From: Bog-756 sp963776225
GTDB taxonomy: Bacteria; Actinomycetota; Acidimicrobiia; Acidimicrobiales; RAAP-2
Direction: 5' to 3'
Assembly (NCBI GenBank): GCA_963776225.1
Contig: CAVZLL010000001.1
Coordinates: 868,001 to 932,000 of the forward strand
DNA length: 64,000 nucleotides
Positions 16,812 through 25,500 of this stretch are shown here, piece after piece. The notes below the pieces were generated by a model, which was given only the letters and a program-made list of their open reading frames with translations, searched no databases and was not told the DNA's origin. Positions within the stretch are counted from its first letter, which is position 1; each line of letters opens with the position of its first letter. The position numbers and the translations under genes were made by a program.

Positions 16812-17300
16812 ATGTCCAGAGTCCAGCTCGCCCTCAACGTGTCCGACCTCGACGCAGCCGTCGAATTCTACGCCACCCTGTTCGGTGCCGAGCCGGCCAA
16901 GCGCCAGCCGGGCTACGCCAATTTCGCGATCGCGGACCCGCCCCTCAAGCTGGTCCTGATGGAGACGGGGGACGGCCGCGGTCATGGCGTGGCCGGTGCC
17001 CTCAACCACCTGGGCGTGGAGGTCGAAACGACCGACGAGGTGGCGGTCGCGACCGGTCGGCTCGGCGAGGAGGGCGTGACCACCCGGGTCGAGGAGCAGA
17101 CCACCTGCTGCTTCGCCGTCCAGGACAAGGTGTGGGTGGCCGACCCCGACGGCGCGCCCTGGGAGGTCTACACGGTGCTGGCCGATGCCCCCGCGGCCAC
17201 CGGGATCGCCGGCGACAACGCCTGCTGCATCCCCGAGGCGGTCAGCGGGATCGCGGAGCCGGTGGGTGCCGGCCCGTCCTCGTCCACCCCCTGCTGCTGA
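16812..17300 (+). CDS. cadI: CadI/ArsI-like heavy-metal resistance dioxygenase (VOC fold)
   Basis: A 162-residue protein close to mycobacterial CadI and related to the C-As lyase ArsI, an Fe(II) dioxygenase that cleaves trivalent organoarsenicals. The vicinal Cys pair is in EEQTTCCFAVQDK (C99, C100); LNHLGVEV (H66) and PWEVYTVLAD (E118) are metal-ligand positions. Residue 5 is Gln, as in CadI, where Bacillus ArsI has His. The C-terminus carries two further Cys pairs (NACC, TPCC). Start at ATG 16812 with GGAGG. It heads an operon with the aquaporin and flavoprotein. Whether it acts on organoarsenicals or mainly on cadmium cannot be told. Confidence 0.88.
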   Translation: MSRVQLALNVSDLDAAVEFYATLFGAEPAKRQPGYANFAIADPPLKLVLMETGDGRGHGVAGALNHLGVEVETTDEVAVATGRLGEEGVTTRVEEQTTCCFAVQDKVWVADPDGAPWEVYTVLADAPAATGIAGDNACCIPEAVSGIAEPVGAGPSSSTPCC

Positions 17301-17340
17301 GCGGCGCTTCGGGCAGGTCGAGGTCGGGAGGGAGGGCACG

Positions 17341-18075
17341 GTGCGGGACACCATCTTGTGGCGGCGGCTGCTCGCCGAATTCCTCGGGAGCGGCATGCTC
17401 GCGGCCATCGTGATCGGCTCGGGGATCGCGGCCCAGACCCTCTCGCCGGGCACCGTCGGGCTCCAGCTCTTCGAGAACGCGGCGGCCACCGCGGCCGGGC
17501 TCTTCGCCATCATCCTGATGTTCGGACCGATCTCCGGCGCCCACTTCAACCCGGTGGTGTCCTTCGTGGACGCCGCCTTCGGCGGGCTCTCGTGGCGGGA
17601 TGCAGCCGCCTACCTCCCCTTCCAGGCGGTCGGGTGCATCTGCGGGGCGATCCTCGCCAACGTGATGTTCTCCGAGGCGGCGATCTCGATCTCCACCAAG
17701 CACCGGGCATCGGGTCCGCACTGGGTGTCCGAGGTCGTGGCCACCCTCGGCCTGATCCTGGTCATCTTCGCCCTGGCCCGTTCCGGACGCTCCCACCTGG
17801 CACCGGCGGCGGTGGGTGCCTACATCGGGGCGGCCTACTTCTTCACGAGTTCGACCAGCTTCGCCAACCCGGCGATCACCGTCGGGCGGATGTTCTCCAA
17901 CACCTTCGCCGGCATCGCCCCCACCTCGGTCCCGAGCTTCGTCTCGGCCCAGATCGTGGGAGGGGTCCTTGCCTTCGGGCTCATCCGTGGCCTCTATCCG
18001 GGCATCACCAGGTCCGAGGCGGGCGACGTCATCGCGCCCCACCTGCGGGCAGCGTCCGACCTCGAGACGCAGTGA
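17341..18075 (+). CDS. Aquaporin-family channel in an arsenic operon (AqpS-like context)
   Basis: A 244-residue MIP-family channel with about six membrane helices and two half-helix motifs, HFNPVV and FANPAI, where the first departs from canonical NPA. The GTG start at 17341 follows GGGAGGGAGG. In Sinorhizobium meliloti an aquaporin, AqpS, replaces the arsenite pump, so arsenite made by ArsC leaves down its gradient. The absence of Acr3 or ArsB here supports the same role, but this is inferred from context. It lies 40 bases after the CadI/ArsI gene and 43 bases before the flavoprotein. Confidence 0.87.
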   Translation: MRDTILWRRLLAEFLGSGMLAAIVIGSGIAAQTLSPGTVGLQLFENAAATAAGLFAIILMFGPISGAHFNPVVSFVDAAFGGLSWRDAAAYLPFQAVGCICGAILANVMFSEAAISISTKHRASGPHWVSEVVATLGLILVIFALARSGRSHLAPAAVGAYIGAAYFFTSSTSFANPAITVGRMFSNTFAGIAPTSVPSFVSAQIVGGVLAFGLIRGLYPGITRSEAGDVIAPHLRAASDLETQ

Positions 18076-18118
18076 GCCCCCAGCACCGACCCACCGAGCA
18101 CACCCGGAAGGATCCTTC

Positions 18119-19513
18119 ATGCACCTGGTCGCCATCGGCGGGAGTGACGCCGGCATCAGTGCCGCCCTGCGTGTCCGTGAGCTCGATCCGTCGACCGAGG
18201 TCACCGTCGTCGTGGCGGACGCCTATCCCAACTTCTCCATCTGCGGCATCCCGTACTACGTCTCCGGCGAGGTGACCGATTGGCGCAATCTGGCGCACCG
18301 GACGCTCGACGACCTGGACGCGACCGGGATGCAGGTCCGGCTCGACACCCGGGCCACCTCGATCGACGTGACCGGCCAGAAGCTCACGGTCGTCGGAGGG
18401 AGGGGAGCAGAGGAGGTGATCGCCTACGACCAGCTGGTCGTGGGCACCGGGGCGGTCCCGGTCCGCCCCCCGATCGCGGGCCTGGCGGGCGAGGACGCGC
18501 TCGGAGTCGGGGACGGGGTCCATCTGCTCCATTCCATGGGCGACACGTTCGCGGTCATGCGCACCCTCGAGGACGCTGCCCCGGCGACCGCGGTGATCGT
18601 GGGGGCGGGCTACATCGGCCTCGAGATGGCCGAGGGCCTCACCGCCCGCGGCCTCGCCGTCACCCAGTTCGAGCAGCTCCCCGAGGTGCTTCCCACCGTG
18701 GACCCCAGTCTGGGTGCCCTGGTGCAGGAGACCCTCACCGCCCAGGGGATCGAGGTCCGGACCTCGACGACGGTGACGCAGGTGACCAGGGCTCCCGCCG
18801 GTTCGCCGGGCCGGCTCCGGGTCGACGCCGTGGACGGCGAGGGCACGGCGGTCGCCGCATTCGCCGATCTGGTCCTGGTGGTGGTCGGGGTGCGGCCGGA
18901 CACTGGGCTGGCGGTCTCGGCCGGCGCCGAACTGGGCATCGGTGGGGCCATCGGCGTGGACCGGCAGATGCACACCACCCTGGAGCGGGTGTTCGCCGCC
19001 GGGGACTGCGTGGTCACCCACCACCGGCTGCTGGGCCTCACCTACCTGCCGCTCGGAACCACCGCGCACAAGCAGGGCCGGGTGGCCGGCGAGAACGCCA
19101 TCGGCGGGAACCGGGAGTACGCGGGCAGCCTCGGCACCCAGGTGGTCAAGATCTTCGACATGGTCGCCTCCCGCACCGGGATCCGGGACCACGAGGCTCG
19201 GGCGGCCGGGTTCGACCCGGTGACCGTCGAGTCCGAGGCCGATGACCACAAGGCGTACTACCCGGGCAGTCACCGGATCCGGATGCGGTTCACCGGCGAC
19301 CGCACCACCGGCCGGCTCCTCGGCGTCCAGCTCTTCGGGCACCGACAGGCAGAGGTGGCCAAGCGGATCGACATCGCGGCCGCGGCCATCTTCAGCGGGT
19401 TGACCGTGGAGGCGATGAACGACCTCGACCTGTCCTACACCCCACCCCTGGGGAGTCCCTGGGACGCCGTCCAGGCCGGGGCGCAGGGGTGGGTCAGGGA
19501 GACCGGATCCTGA
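18119..19513 (+). CDS. FAD-dependent pyridine-nucleotide disulfide oxidoreductase (CoA-disulfide reductase-like)
   Basis: A 464-residue two-dinucleotide-fold flavoprotein. FAD is bound by AIGGSDAGISAALR at the N-terminus and by the FAAGDCV motif; NAD(P)H by VIVGAGYIGLEMAEGL. The active-site Cys is in NFSICGIPYY (C42), the single-Cys arrangement of CoA-disulfide reductase and NADH oxidase. ATG 18119 follows GGAAGGA. It is the last gene of the CadI/ArsI-aquaporin operon. A plausible job is to regenerate the thiol that reduces ArsC or to reduce a metalloid-thiol adduct; this is inference. NADH oxidase activity is an alternative. Confidence 0.87.
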   Translation: MHLVAIGGSDAGISAALRVRELDPSTEVTVVVADAYPNFSICGIPYYVSGEVTDWRNLAHRTLDDLDATGMQVRLDTRATSIDVTGQKLTVVGGRGAEEVIAYDQLVVGTGAVPVRPPIAGLAGEDALGVGDGVHLLHSMGDTFAVMRTLEDAAPATAVIVGAGYIGLEMAEGLTARGLAVTQFEQLPEVLPTVDPSLGALVQETLTAQGIEVRTSTTVTQVTRAPAGSPGRLRVDAVDGEGTAVAAFADLVLVVVGVRPDTGLAVSAGAELGIGGAIGVDRQMHTTLERVFAAGDCVVTHHRLLGLTYLPLGTTAHKQGRVAGENAIGGNREYAGSLGTQVVKIFDMVASRTGIRDHEARAAGFDPVTVESEADDHKAYYPGSHRIRMRFTGDRTTGRLLGVQLFGHRQAEVAKRIDIAAAAIFSGLTVEAMNDLDLSYTPPLGSPWDAVQAGAQGWVRETGS

Positions 19514-19587
19514 ACCGCACGTAGGATCGGCGCGGTGGGTCCCACCCCTGTCCGCCAAGGCCTCGGGACCACGGAGGAGCAACCGGC

Positions 19588-19980
19588 CTGAGCCAGAGCG
19601 GGTCGCAGAAGGACCGGACTCCCTCTCAGCTGATCGACGCGAGGATCGAGGAGCTCGGGGACTGGCGGGGCACCATGCTGAGCCGGCTCCGCGCCCTGAT
19701 CAAGCAAGCCGACCCCGACGTCGTCGAGGAGTGGAAGTGGAGAGGCGTGCCGACGTGGTACCACGACGGGATCATCTGCACCGGCGAGACGTACAAGGCC
19801 GTGGTGAAGATGACCTTCGCCAAGGGAGCCGCCCTGGAGGATCCGTCGGGCCTCTTCAACTCCAGCCTCGACGGGAACGTGAGACGGGCCATCGACTTCC
19901 GCGAGGGTGAGAGGGTCGACGAGAAGGCGCTGAAGGCGCTGGTTCGCGCGGCGGTCGCGCTCAACACCTCTACGTCATAG
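19588..19980 (+). CDS. DUF1801-family protein with apparent CTG start
   Basis: A 130-residue protein with the family-typical segments SQLIDARIEELGDWRGTML, EEWKWRGVPTWYHDGIICTGETYK and GLFNSSLDGNVRRAIDFREG. Conserved sequence begins well before the first ATG (19675), yet no ATG, GTG or TTG occurs in frame between the stop at 19522 and that ATG. A CTG at 19588 lies seven bases after GGAGGAGC (19573-19580) and gives the expected N-terminus. The function of this family is not established; members have a small alpha/beta fold resembling frataxin-like proteins. Cytoplasmic. Confidence 0.8.
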   Translation: MSQSGSQKDRTPSQLIDARIEELGDWRGTMLSRLRALIKQADPDVVEEWKWRGVPTWYHDGIICTGETYKAVVKMTFAKGAALEDPSGLFNSSLDGNVRRAIDFREGERVDEKALKALVRAAVALNTSTS

Positions 19981-19996
19981 ACCCGACTTCGCCGAA

Positions 19997-20019
19997 CCCG
20001 TCCCGCGGTCAGGGACGGG
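19997..20019 (+). terminator. Hairpin after the DUF1801 gene
   Basis: CCCGTCCC and GGGACGGG form a perfect 8-bp stem with a 7-base loop, 16 bases after the DUF1801 stop. No T-run follows, so it is a strong hairpin but not a classical intrinsic terminator. Confidence 0.45.
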
Positions 20020-20131
20020 GCTCCGAGGTCCCCGCTGCAGCTCCCCGCCTCGGGGATACTGTCTCAGCAGGAGCTGCCCGCTCCTGAGCGGTCGCGCGAG
20101 ATCGCGGCAGTGACAGACGGGGGAGTTGCAG

Positions 20132-21721
20132 GTGAGGCGAACGCGGATCAGCGGGGGGACCAGGCGCCGGCGCTTGCCGATCCGGCGCGAGGCCTGCTGT
20201 ATCGCGGCAACCCTCATGCTGGGCGCAGTTGTCGCCGCCTGTGGAGGACCATCCGCCTCGACACCACCCACGACAACCACAGTGTCCGTGCCGTCGAGCG
20301 TCCCGCGGGCGACCGTCACCGGGCCGGTGACGGGAGGCAAGGGCATCGATCTGGTGGGCACGACGAGCTTCGATCTGGGCAGCGTCGGCTATGAGCAGAA
20401 CGAGTACTTCCTGTCCGGCGACGCAACCGCGTACACGAGCAGCTCGCCCCTGACGACCAACGGTCGCTGGACCGTCACCTCTGCGAGCACGGCACCGTAC
20501 AAGACGCGGATGGTCGTCTACCGGCCGATCGACCCTGCCCGATTCGACGGCACGGTGGTGGTGGAATGGCTCAACGTGAGTGGCGGAGTCGACGCCGCGG
20601 CGGCGTGGTTGACCGATCACGTGCAGATGCTCCGGAGCGGCATGGTCTACGTCGGAGTGAGCGCACAGGCCACCGGCATCGTCGGTGCAGCCGGCTCGCT
20701 CGGTGCGGCCGCCGGTCAGGCCGGCGGGATCAAGGGGGCGGATCCTGCTCGTTACGGTTCGCTCGAACACCCCGGCGACAGCTACTCCTACAGTATCTTC
20801 GAGCAGGCCGGAGCCGCCGTCCACCGCGATGCGGCAACCGTGCTCGGCGGCCTGACACCCGGGCGGGTGCTCGCCCTCGGCGAGTCGCAGTCGGCCTTCC
20901 GGCTGGTGAGCTACATCGACGCGTTGCAGCCCCAGTCGAACGGCGTCTACGACGGCTATTTCGTCTACAGCCGGGGGGGATCGGGTGCCCCCCTCTCCCA
21001 GGCGCCGCAGCCGGCGATCGATCCGCCCACCCCGACGATCATCCGGACCGACCTCGACGTGCCGGTCATGATGTACGAGACCGAAGCAGACGTGCTCGTC
21101 CTCGGCTACCTCCCTGCCCGGCAGCCCCCGACCCCGTTCATCCGGGAATGGGAGGTGGCCGGCACCGCCCACTACGACACCTATGGCCTGGTCGAGTCCA
21201 TGACCGACACGGGAAACGGCGCCGCGGATGTGGCGACGTTCGACACGATGGTCCACCCGGTCTCCTCCTTCGACAACGGGGTGATCAGCTGTCCCGTCCC
21301 CTTCAACGCCGGGGCGCACACCTACGAGTTGCGGGCGGCGGTCGTCGCCCTCGACAACTGGGTGATGACCGGTCGGCCGCCACCCCAGTCGCCCCGGCTC
21401 GACGTGGCCAGCCCGACCTCGTATGCGACGGATGAGAACGGTGAGGCGCTCGGCGGGGTGCGGACCCCGCAGGTGGCCGCGCCGGTCGCGGTGGTCAACG
21501 GGACCGGCGACACGTCGAGTGCCGGGGGCGGGTTCTGCGGGATCTTCGGTGCGACCATCCCGTTCAGCCCGGAGAAGCTCGCCCAGCTGTACCCGACACA
21601 CGCGGCCTTCGTGAGCAAGTGGAGCCAAGCCGCCGCGTCGGCCGTCTCGATGGGGTACCTGCTACCGGCGGACGCCACCGTGCTCGACCGGGTGGCGAGC
21701 CGATCGACGATCGGCGGCTGA
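20132..21721 (+). CDS. Exported alpha/beta hydrolase-like lipoprotein
   Basis: A 529-residue lipoprotein. The GTG at 20132 lies six bases after a GGGGGAG site, better placed than the TTG at 20126. A basic n-region (RRTRISGGTRRRR) leads into a hydrophobic stretch ending in the lipobox VVAAC. The mature protein resembles the alpha/beta-hydrolase-domain family typical of actinobacteria: MVVYRPIDPARFDGTVVVEWLNVSGG, and a nucleophile-like LALGESQSAFRL (G-x-S-x-S, not the usual G-x-S-x-G). EWEVAGTAHYDTYG provides a likely catalytic His. Substrate unknown. It lies 25 bases before the drug-exporter gene. Confidence 0.8.
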   Translation: MRRTRISGGTRRRRLPIRREACCIAATLMLGAVVAACGGPSASTPPTTTTVSVPSSVPRATVTGPVTGGKGIDLVGTTSFDLGSVGYEQNEYFLSGDATAYTSSSPLTTNGRWTVTSASTAPYKTRMVVYRPIDPARFDGTVVVEWLNVSGGVDAAAAWLTDHVQMLRSGMVYVGVSAQATGIVGAAGSLGAAAGQAGGIKGADPARYGSLEHPGDSYSYSIFEQAGAAVHRDAATVLGGLTPGRVLALGESQSAFRLVSYIDALQPQSNGVYDGYFVYSRGGSGAPLSQAPQPAIDPPTPTIIRTDLDVPVMMYETEADVLVLGYLPARQPPTPFIREWEVAGTAHYDTYGLVESMTDTGNGAADVATFDTMVHPVSSFDNGVISCPVPFNAGAHTYELRAAVVALDNWVMTGRPPPQSPRLDVASPTSYATDENGEALGGVRTPQVAAPVAVVNGTGDTSSAGGGFCGIFGATIPFSPEKLAQLYPTHAAFVSKWSQAAASAVSMGYLLPADATVLDRVASRSTIGG

Positions 21722-21746
21722 GCGTGCGCCCCCTGACGGTTGCCGC

Positions 21747-23399
21747 GTGACACAGGCGGCGTTGGACTCGACAACGGCAGCGGCCCCTGCAAAGAAGGGG
21801 TGGCTCGCCCTGGTCGCGCTGGCGACCGCCCAGTTCGTCATGGTGCTCGACCAGTCGGTCATGAACGTCTCGATCAGTGCGCTGGTGAAGGACTTCGACA
21901 CCACGGTGACCACCATCCAGGCCGTGATCACCCTGTACTGCCTGGTGATGGCCATGCTCATCATGACCGGAGCGAAGATCGGCGACATCATCGGCCGGCG
22001 CAGGGCCTTCGTCATCGGACTGTGCATCTACGCATGCGGGTCGGCGCTGACCGCTGTCTCCCAGACGGTGTTCCAACTCGCGCTCGGATGGTCGGTGCTG
22101 GAGGGGATCGGTGCCGGGCTGGTCCTGCCTGCGCTCGCCGCCCTCATCGCCGGCAACTTCGAAGGACCGAGGCGCAAGACCGCGTACGCCATCATCGGAG
22201 GGGTCGCCGGTGCAGGCATCGCCATCGGCCCCATCCTCGGAGGGTGGGCGACCACGAACGTCACCTGGCGCATCGTCTTCGCCGGCGAGGTCCTCCTGGT
22301 CGCCTTCATCCTGATCATGACCTCCAAGGTCCAGGACGCCGAGCGCCCGCGGCCCACCCCCAGGCTCGACTACGTCGGCTCGGTGCTGTCGGCCGGCGGC
22401 CTCGGCCTCTTCGTGTTCGCTGTCCTCGAATCGAGCACGTGGGGTTGGCTCAAGCCGAAGAACTCGCCGATCACGATCTTCGGCTTCTCGCTCACGGTCT
22501 ACGTCATGGCGGCCGGCGCGATGCTGATCTGGGGTTTCGTCACCTGGCAGCGCCACCGGGAGGAGAGGGATCGGGATCCGCTGGTCCATCTGTCCCTGGC
22601 GAGGATCCCGGCGGTGCGTTCCGGGTTGATCGGGCTCTTCAGCCAGAACCTGATCCTCATGGGTGTCTTCTTCGTGGTCCCCTTGTACCTCCAGCTCGTC
22701 CTGGGTCTCGACGCCCTCCAGACCGGGATCAAGATGCTGCCGGTCTCCATCACCATGTTCCTGACCTCCGCGGTCGGATCCCGGCTGTCCAACCGGTTCC
22801 AGGTGCGCACGATCGTCCGGGCCGGGGTGGTCGTGACCATCGCCGGTTCGTTGATCCTGCTCGGAACCATCCGACCCACCCTCGCCAACGCGGGCTTCGC
22901 GCTCGGCATGGGCGTGCTCGGTATCGGGATGGGTCTCATGGTCTCCCAGCTCGGGAACGTCGTGCAGTCCTCGGTCGATGCCTCGGGGCGGAGTGAAGCC
23001 GGGGGTCTCCAGTACACCGGCCAGCAGCTCGGCTCGTCGCTGGGCGTCGCCCTCATCGGGGCGATCGTGCTCATGGGGCTGACCAGCACGTTCATCTCGA
23101 ACGTGGAGAAGGACTCCCGGATAAGCTCGGAGGCGGCGGCCCAGGTCGGGGTGGCGGCGGGCAGCAACACGAACTTCCTGTCGGCCGACGAGATCCATGC
23201 CGCTGCCAGTGCCGCAGGTCTCGACAGCGCGACGGTGACCGCGGTCGTCGAGGACTACGAGGCGGCACAGCTGCGTTCACTCAAGGCCGGGCTCCTGGCC
23301 GCCGCGCTCCTCGCCCTCCTCTCGCTCCCGTTCACCCGGGGGCTCCCCCATGACCAGCCGCTGGCCCGGAAGGAGGAGCGACAACCCGCGGGATCGTGA
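21747..23399 (+). CDS. MFS transporter, DHA2 (14-helix) drug-exporter family
   Basis: A 550-residue 14-segment proton-coupled exporter. Motifs are FVMVLDQSVMNVSIS in helix 1 (motif D1), GAKIGDIIGRRRAF between helices 2 and 3 (motif A) and the motif-C-like AGAGIAIGPILGGW in helix 5. The start is GTG 21747 without an obvious ribosome site, 25 bases after the hydrolase gene, so it may be co-transcribed. DHA2 members export drugs, dyes or lipids; the substrate here is unknown. It converges on the sensor-kinase gene with an 8-base gap. Confidence 0.88.
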   Translation: MTQAALDSTTAAAPAKKGWLALVALATAQFVMVLDQSVMNVSISALVKDFDTTVTTIQAVITLYCLVMAMLIMTGAKIGDIIGRRRAFVIGLCIYACGSALTAVSQTVFQLALGWSVLEGIGAGLVLPALAALIAGNFEGPRRKTAYAIIGGVAGAGIAIGPILGGWATTNVTWRIVFAGEVLLVAFILIMTSKVQDAERPRPTPRLDYVGSVLSAGGLGLFVFAVLESSTWGWLKPKNSPITIFGFSLTVYVMAAGAMLIWGFVTWQRHREERDRDPLVHLSLARIPAVRSGLIGLFSQNLILMGVFFVVPLYLQLVLGLDALQTGIKMLPVSITMFLTSAVGSRLSNRFQVRTIVRAGVVVTIAGSLILLGTIRPTLANAGFALGMGVLGIGMGLMVSQLGNVVQSSVDASGRSEAGGLQYTGQQLGSSLGVALIGAIVLMGLTSTFISNVEKDSRISSEAAAQVGVAAGSNTNFLSADEIHAAASAAGLDSATVTAVVEDYEAAQLRSLKAGLLAAALLALLSLPFTRGLPHDQPLARKEERQPAGS

Positions 23400-23407
23400 G
23401 CGTCCCG

Positions 23408-24655
23408 CTACCCCTCCTCAGCCTTCAGGATCACCGAGACGGTCATCCCCCCTCCCAACTGGCTCCGAGCCTCGATTTCGGCTCCGTGTGCCCGGGCGAT
23501 CGACCGGACGATCGCGAGTCCCAGTCCGATCCCTTGGCGGGTGTTGGTGCGCACCTCCAGCCTTCGAAACGGCTCGAACAGCTCGTCGACGGCCTCCTCG
23601 GGAACGACCGGCCCGCTGTTGGACACGGTCAAGAAGGCCGATCCGTCAGCGGTTCCCGCGATGACATCGATCCACCCACCCTGCTCGTTGTGACGCACCG
23701 CGTTCTCGACGAGGTTGCCGACCATGCGCTCGAGGAGCATCCGGTCCCCGGTGGTCTCCGCCGGCCGCAGGTCGACCTTCAGCCGAAGCCCGAGACGTTC
23801 GATCTCGGGGGTCGACGACCGGAGCGCGTCCTCGGCCATCGTCGCAAGATCCGCCGACCCGGGGCTCGAGGGCTCCCGGTCGCCTCGGGCCAGGGTCAGC
23901 AGGGCTTCGATGAGCGATTCTGCCTGGTCGGTCGCGCGGCAGACCTTCTCAGCCATCGCCTCGAGCTGCTCAGGCGAGCGAGACGGCTTGGCGAGGGTGA
24001 CGTCGATGGCGGTGCGCATCACGGTCAGCGGGGTCCGGAGCTCGTGAGAGGCGTCGGCCACGAACCTGCTCTGGGCTGCGAACGCCGCGTCGAGGCGGTC
24101 GAGCATCCCGTCGAACGTGTCCGCAAGCTCCTTCAACTCGTCGTTCGGTCCCTCCATGTGGAGCCGATCGCCGAGGTTCTCCTCGGAAGCACGGCGGGCG
24201 GCGTCGGTGATCGATCGCACCGGGCGGAGCACCCGGCCGGCCATCAACCACCCGGTTCCGCCGGAGACGATCGTCATCAATCCCAGGCCCAGGAGGGAGA
24301 GAAGGAGCAGGTTGTGGAGGGTCTGATCACGCTGACTCGATGCGCCGGCGTTCTCTCCGGCACTGAAGATGTGCTTGCAGTCGGATTTGACCGGCTGGGG
24401 CTTGCGGGGTCCACCCGCGCCCGCCGCACCCGGGCCTGCAGCCTTCGCACAGGCCTGGGCCGCCTTTGCTTGCTGGGCTGCGCTGCGTGGGGAGGGTGCC
24501 GTCCGAGGCAGGCTGTTCGCCACGAGTCCGTAGGTCAGCGCGAGGAGCGCGGCTCCCGCCAGCAGGAACAGGGCGGCGTAGAACAAGGAGAGTCGAACCC
24601 GAATCGTCTGGGGCGCATGTGCTCTGATCCACGCTCCGATGCGCGAGCGGGTCAT
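23408..24655 (-). CDS. Sensor histidine kinase (two-component system)
   Basis: A 415-residue kinase with membrane helices at about 22-45 and 115-138 around a short outer domain containing several Cys. A HAMP region follows, then phospho-acceptor His in DASHELRTP (H204), N-box NLVENAVRHN and G-box GIGLGLAIV. Its ATG overlaps the regulator's stop by four bases (ATGA). The system is divergent from the lipoprotein / adaptor / ABC exporter operon and probably controls it, as MacB-like exporters are often run by a neighbouring two-component system. The signal is unknown; the extracytoplasmic loop is only about 70 residues. Confidence 0.9.
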   Translation of the reverse strand: MTRSRIGAWIRAHAPQTIRVRLSLFYAALFLLAGAALLALTYGLVANSLPRTAPSPRSAAQQAKAAQACAKAAGPGAAGAGGPRKPQPVKSDCKHIFSAGENAGASSQRDQTLHNLLLLSLLGLGLMTIVSGGTGWLMAGRVLRPVRSITDAARRASEENLGDRLHMEGPNDELKELADTFDGMLDRLDAAFAAQSRFVADASHELRTPLTVMRTAIDVTLAKPSRSPEQLEAMAEKVCRATDQAESLIEALLTLARGDREPSSPGSADLATMAEDALRSSTPEIERLGLRLKVDLRPAETTGDRMLLERMVGNLVENAVRHNEQGGWIDVIAGTADGSAFLTVSNSGPVVPEEAVDELFEPFRRLEVRTNTRQGIGLGLAIVRSIARAHGAEIEARSQLGGGMTVSVILKAEEG

Positions 24656-25314
24656 GGAAGCCGATATCCCATCCCGACGACCGTCTCGATGATGTCGGGA
24701 TCTCCGAGCTTGCGCCGCAGCCTGGCGAGCGTCACCGAGACGGTGTTGCTGAAGGGGTCGGTGTGCTCGTCCCAGACCCGCTCGAGGAGCTCCTCGGCGC
24801 TCACGACGCCCCCGTCGGCGGCGAGCAGGACCTCCAGGAGGCCCATCTCCTTGCGGCTGAGCGAGAGGGGTCGACCCCCTCTGCTGACCCGGCGTCGTGC
24901 CCGATCGAAGACGAGGTCACCTCGGGTCAGGATCGGTGCCGAGGCGGGACTCCGTCGTCCGAGCGCGCGCAGCCGGGCGACCAGCTCCGAAAAGGCGAAG
25001 GGTTTCGAGAGGTAGTCGTCCGCCCCGAGATTGAGGCCTTCGACCCGATCTTCGACGGTACCGGACGCGGTGAGCATGAGGATGCGGGCCTCGGACGGTG
25101 CTCCGGCGAGGGCTGCGCACACCGCATCGCCGTGCACCCTCGGGAGGTCCCGGTCGAGCACCACGACGTCGTAGCGATTCATGAGGGCCTTCTCGATCCC
25201 GCTGGCGCCGTCGTAGGCGACGTCGCAGGCCATGCCCTGGTCTCGCAGCCCCTCGGCGATGTCGTCGGCCAGGTCCGGCTGATCCTCGACCACGAGCACC
25301 CTCACCCGATCCAT
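24652..25314 (-). CDS. OmpR-family response regulator
   Basis: A 220-residue regulator. Receiver domain with acidic pair in VVEDQPD, phosphorylated Asp D54 in VVLDRDLP and the conserved Lys in LSKPFAF, followed by an OmpR/PhoB winged helix (SRKEMGLLEVLLA, ERVWDEHTDPFSNTVSVTLARLRRKLG, GMGYRL). The start is ATG 25314; the much longer open frame upstream lacks family similarity. Overlaps the kinase gene by four bases. It likely activates the exporter operon that begins at 25501. Confidence 0.9.
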   Translation of the reverse strand: MDRVRVLVVEDQPDLADDIAEGLRDQGMACDVAYDGASGIEKALMNRYDVVVLDRDLPRVHGDAVCAALAGAPSEARILMLTASGTVEDRVEGLNLGADDYLSKPFAFSELVARLRALGRRSPASAPILTRGDLVFDRARRRVSRGGRPLSLSRKEMGLLEVLLAADGGVVSAEELLERVWDEHTDPFSNTVSVTLARLRRKLGDPDIIETVVGMGYRLP

Positions 25315-25500
25315 CTTGCCCGAGCCCGGATGACATCCGCAGAACAGGATCCCGTCACTCTGCAGCGTGTCCTGCCTCCCCACCTGGACCGTCTCCGGAT
25401 GTGCCGGCCCCGACAGGCGGAGTTCTGTTGGGCGGGTGTCACCATCCGGAGCGTAAGACGGCCCCGCACAGGCATCCCCCGATCCCGAGGAGGTCATCTC

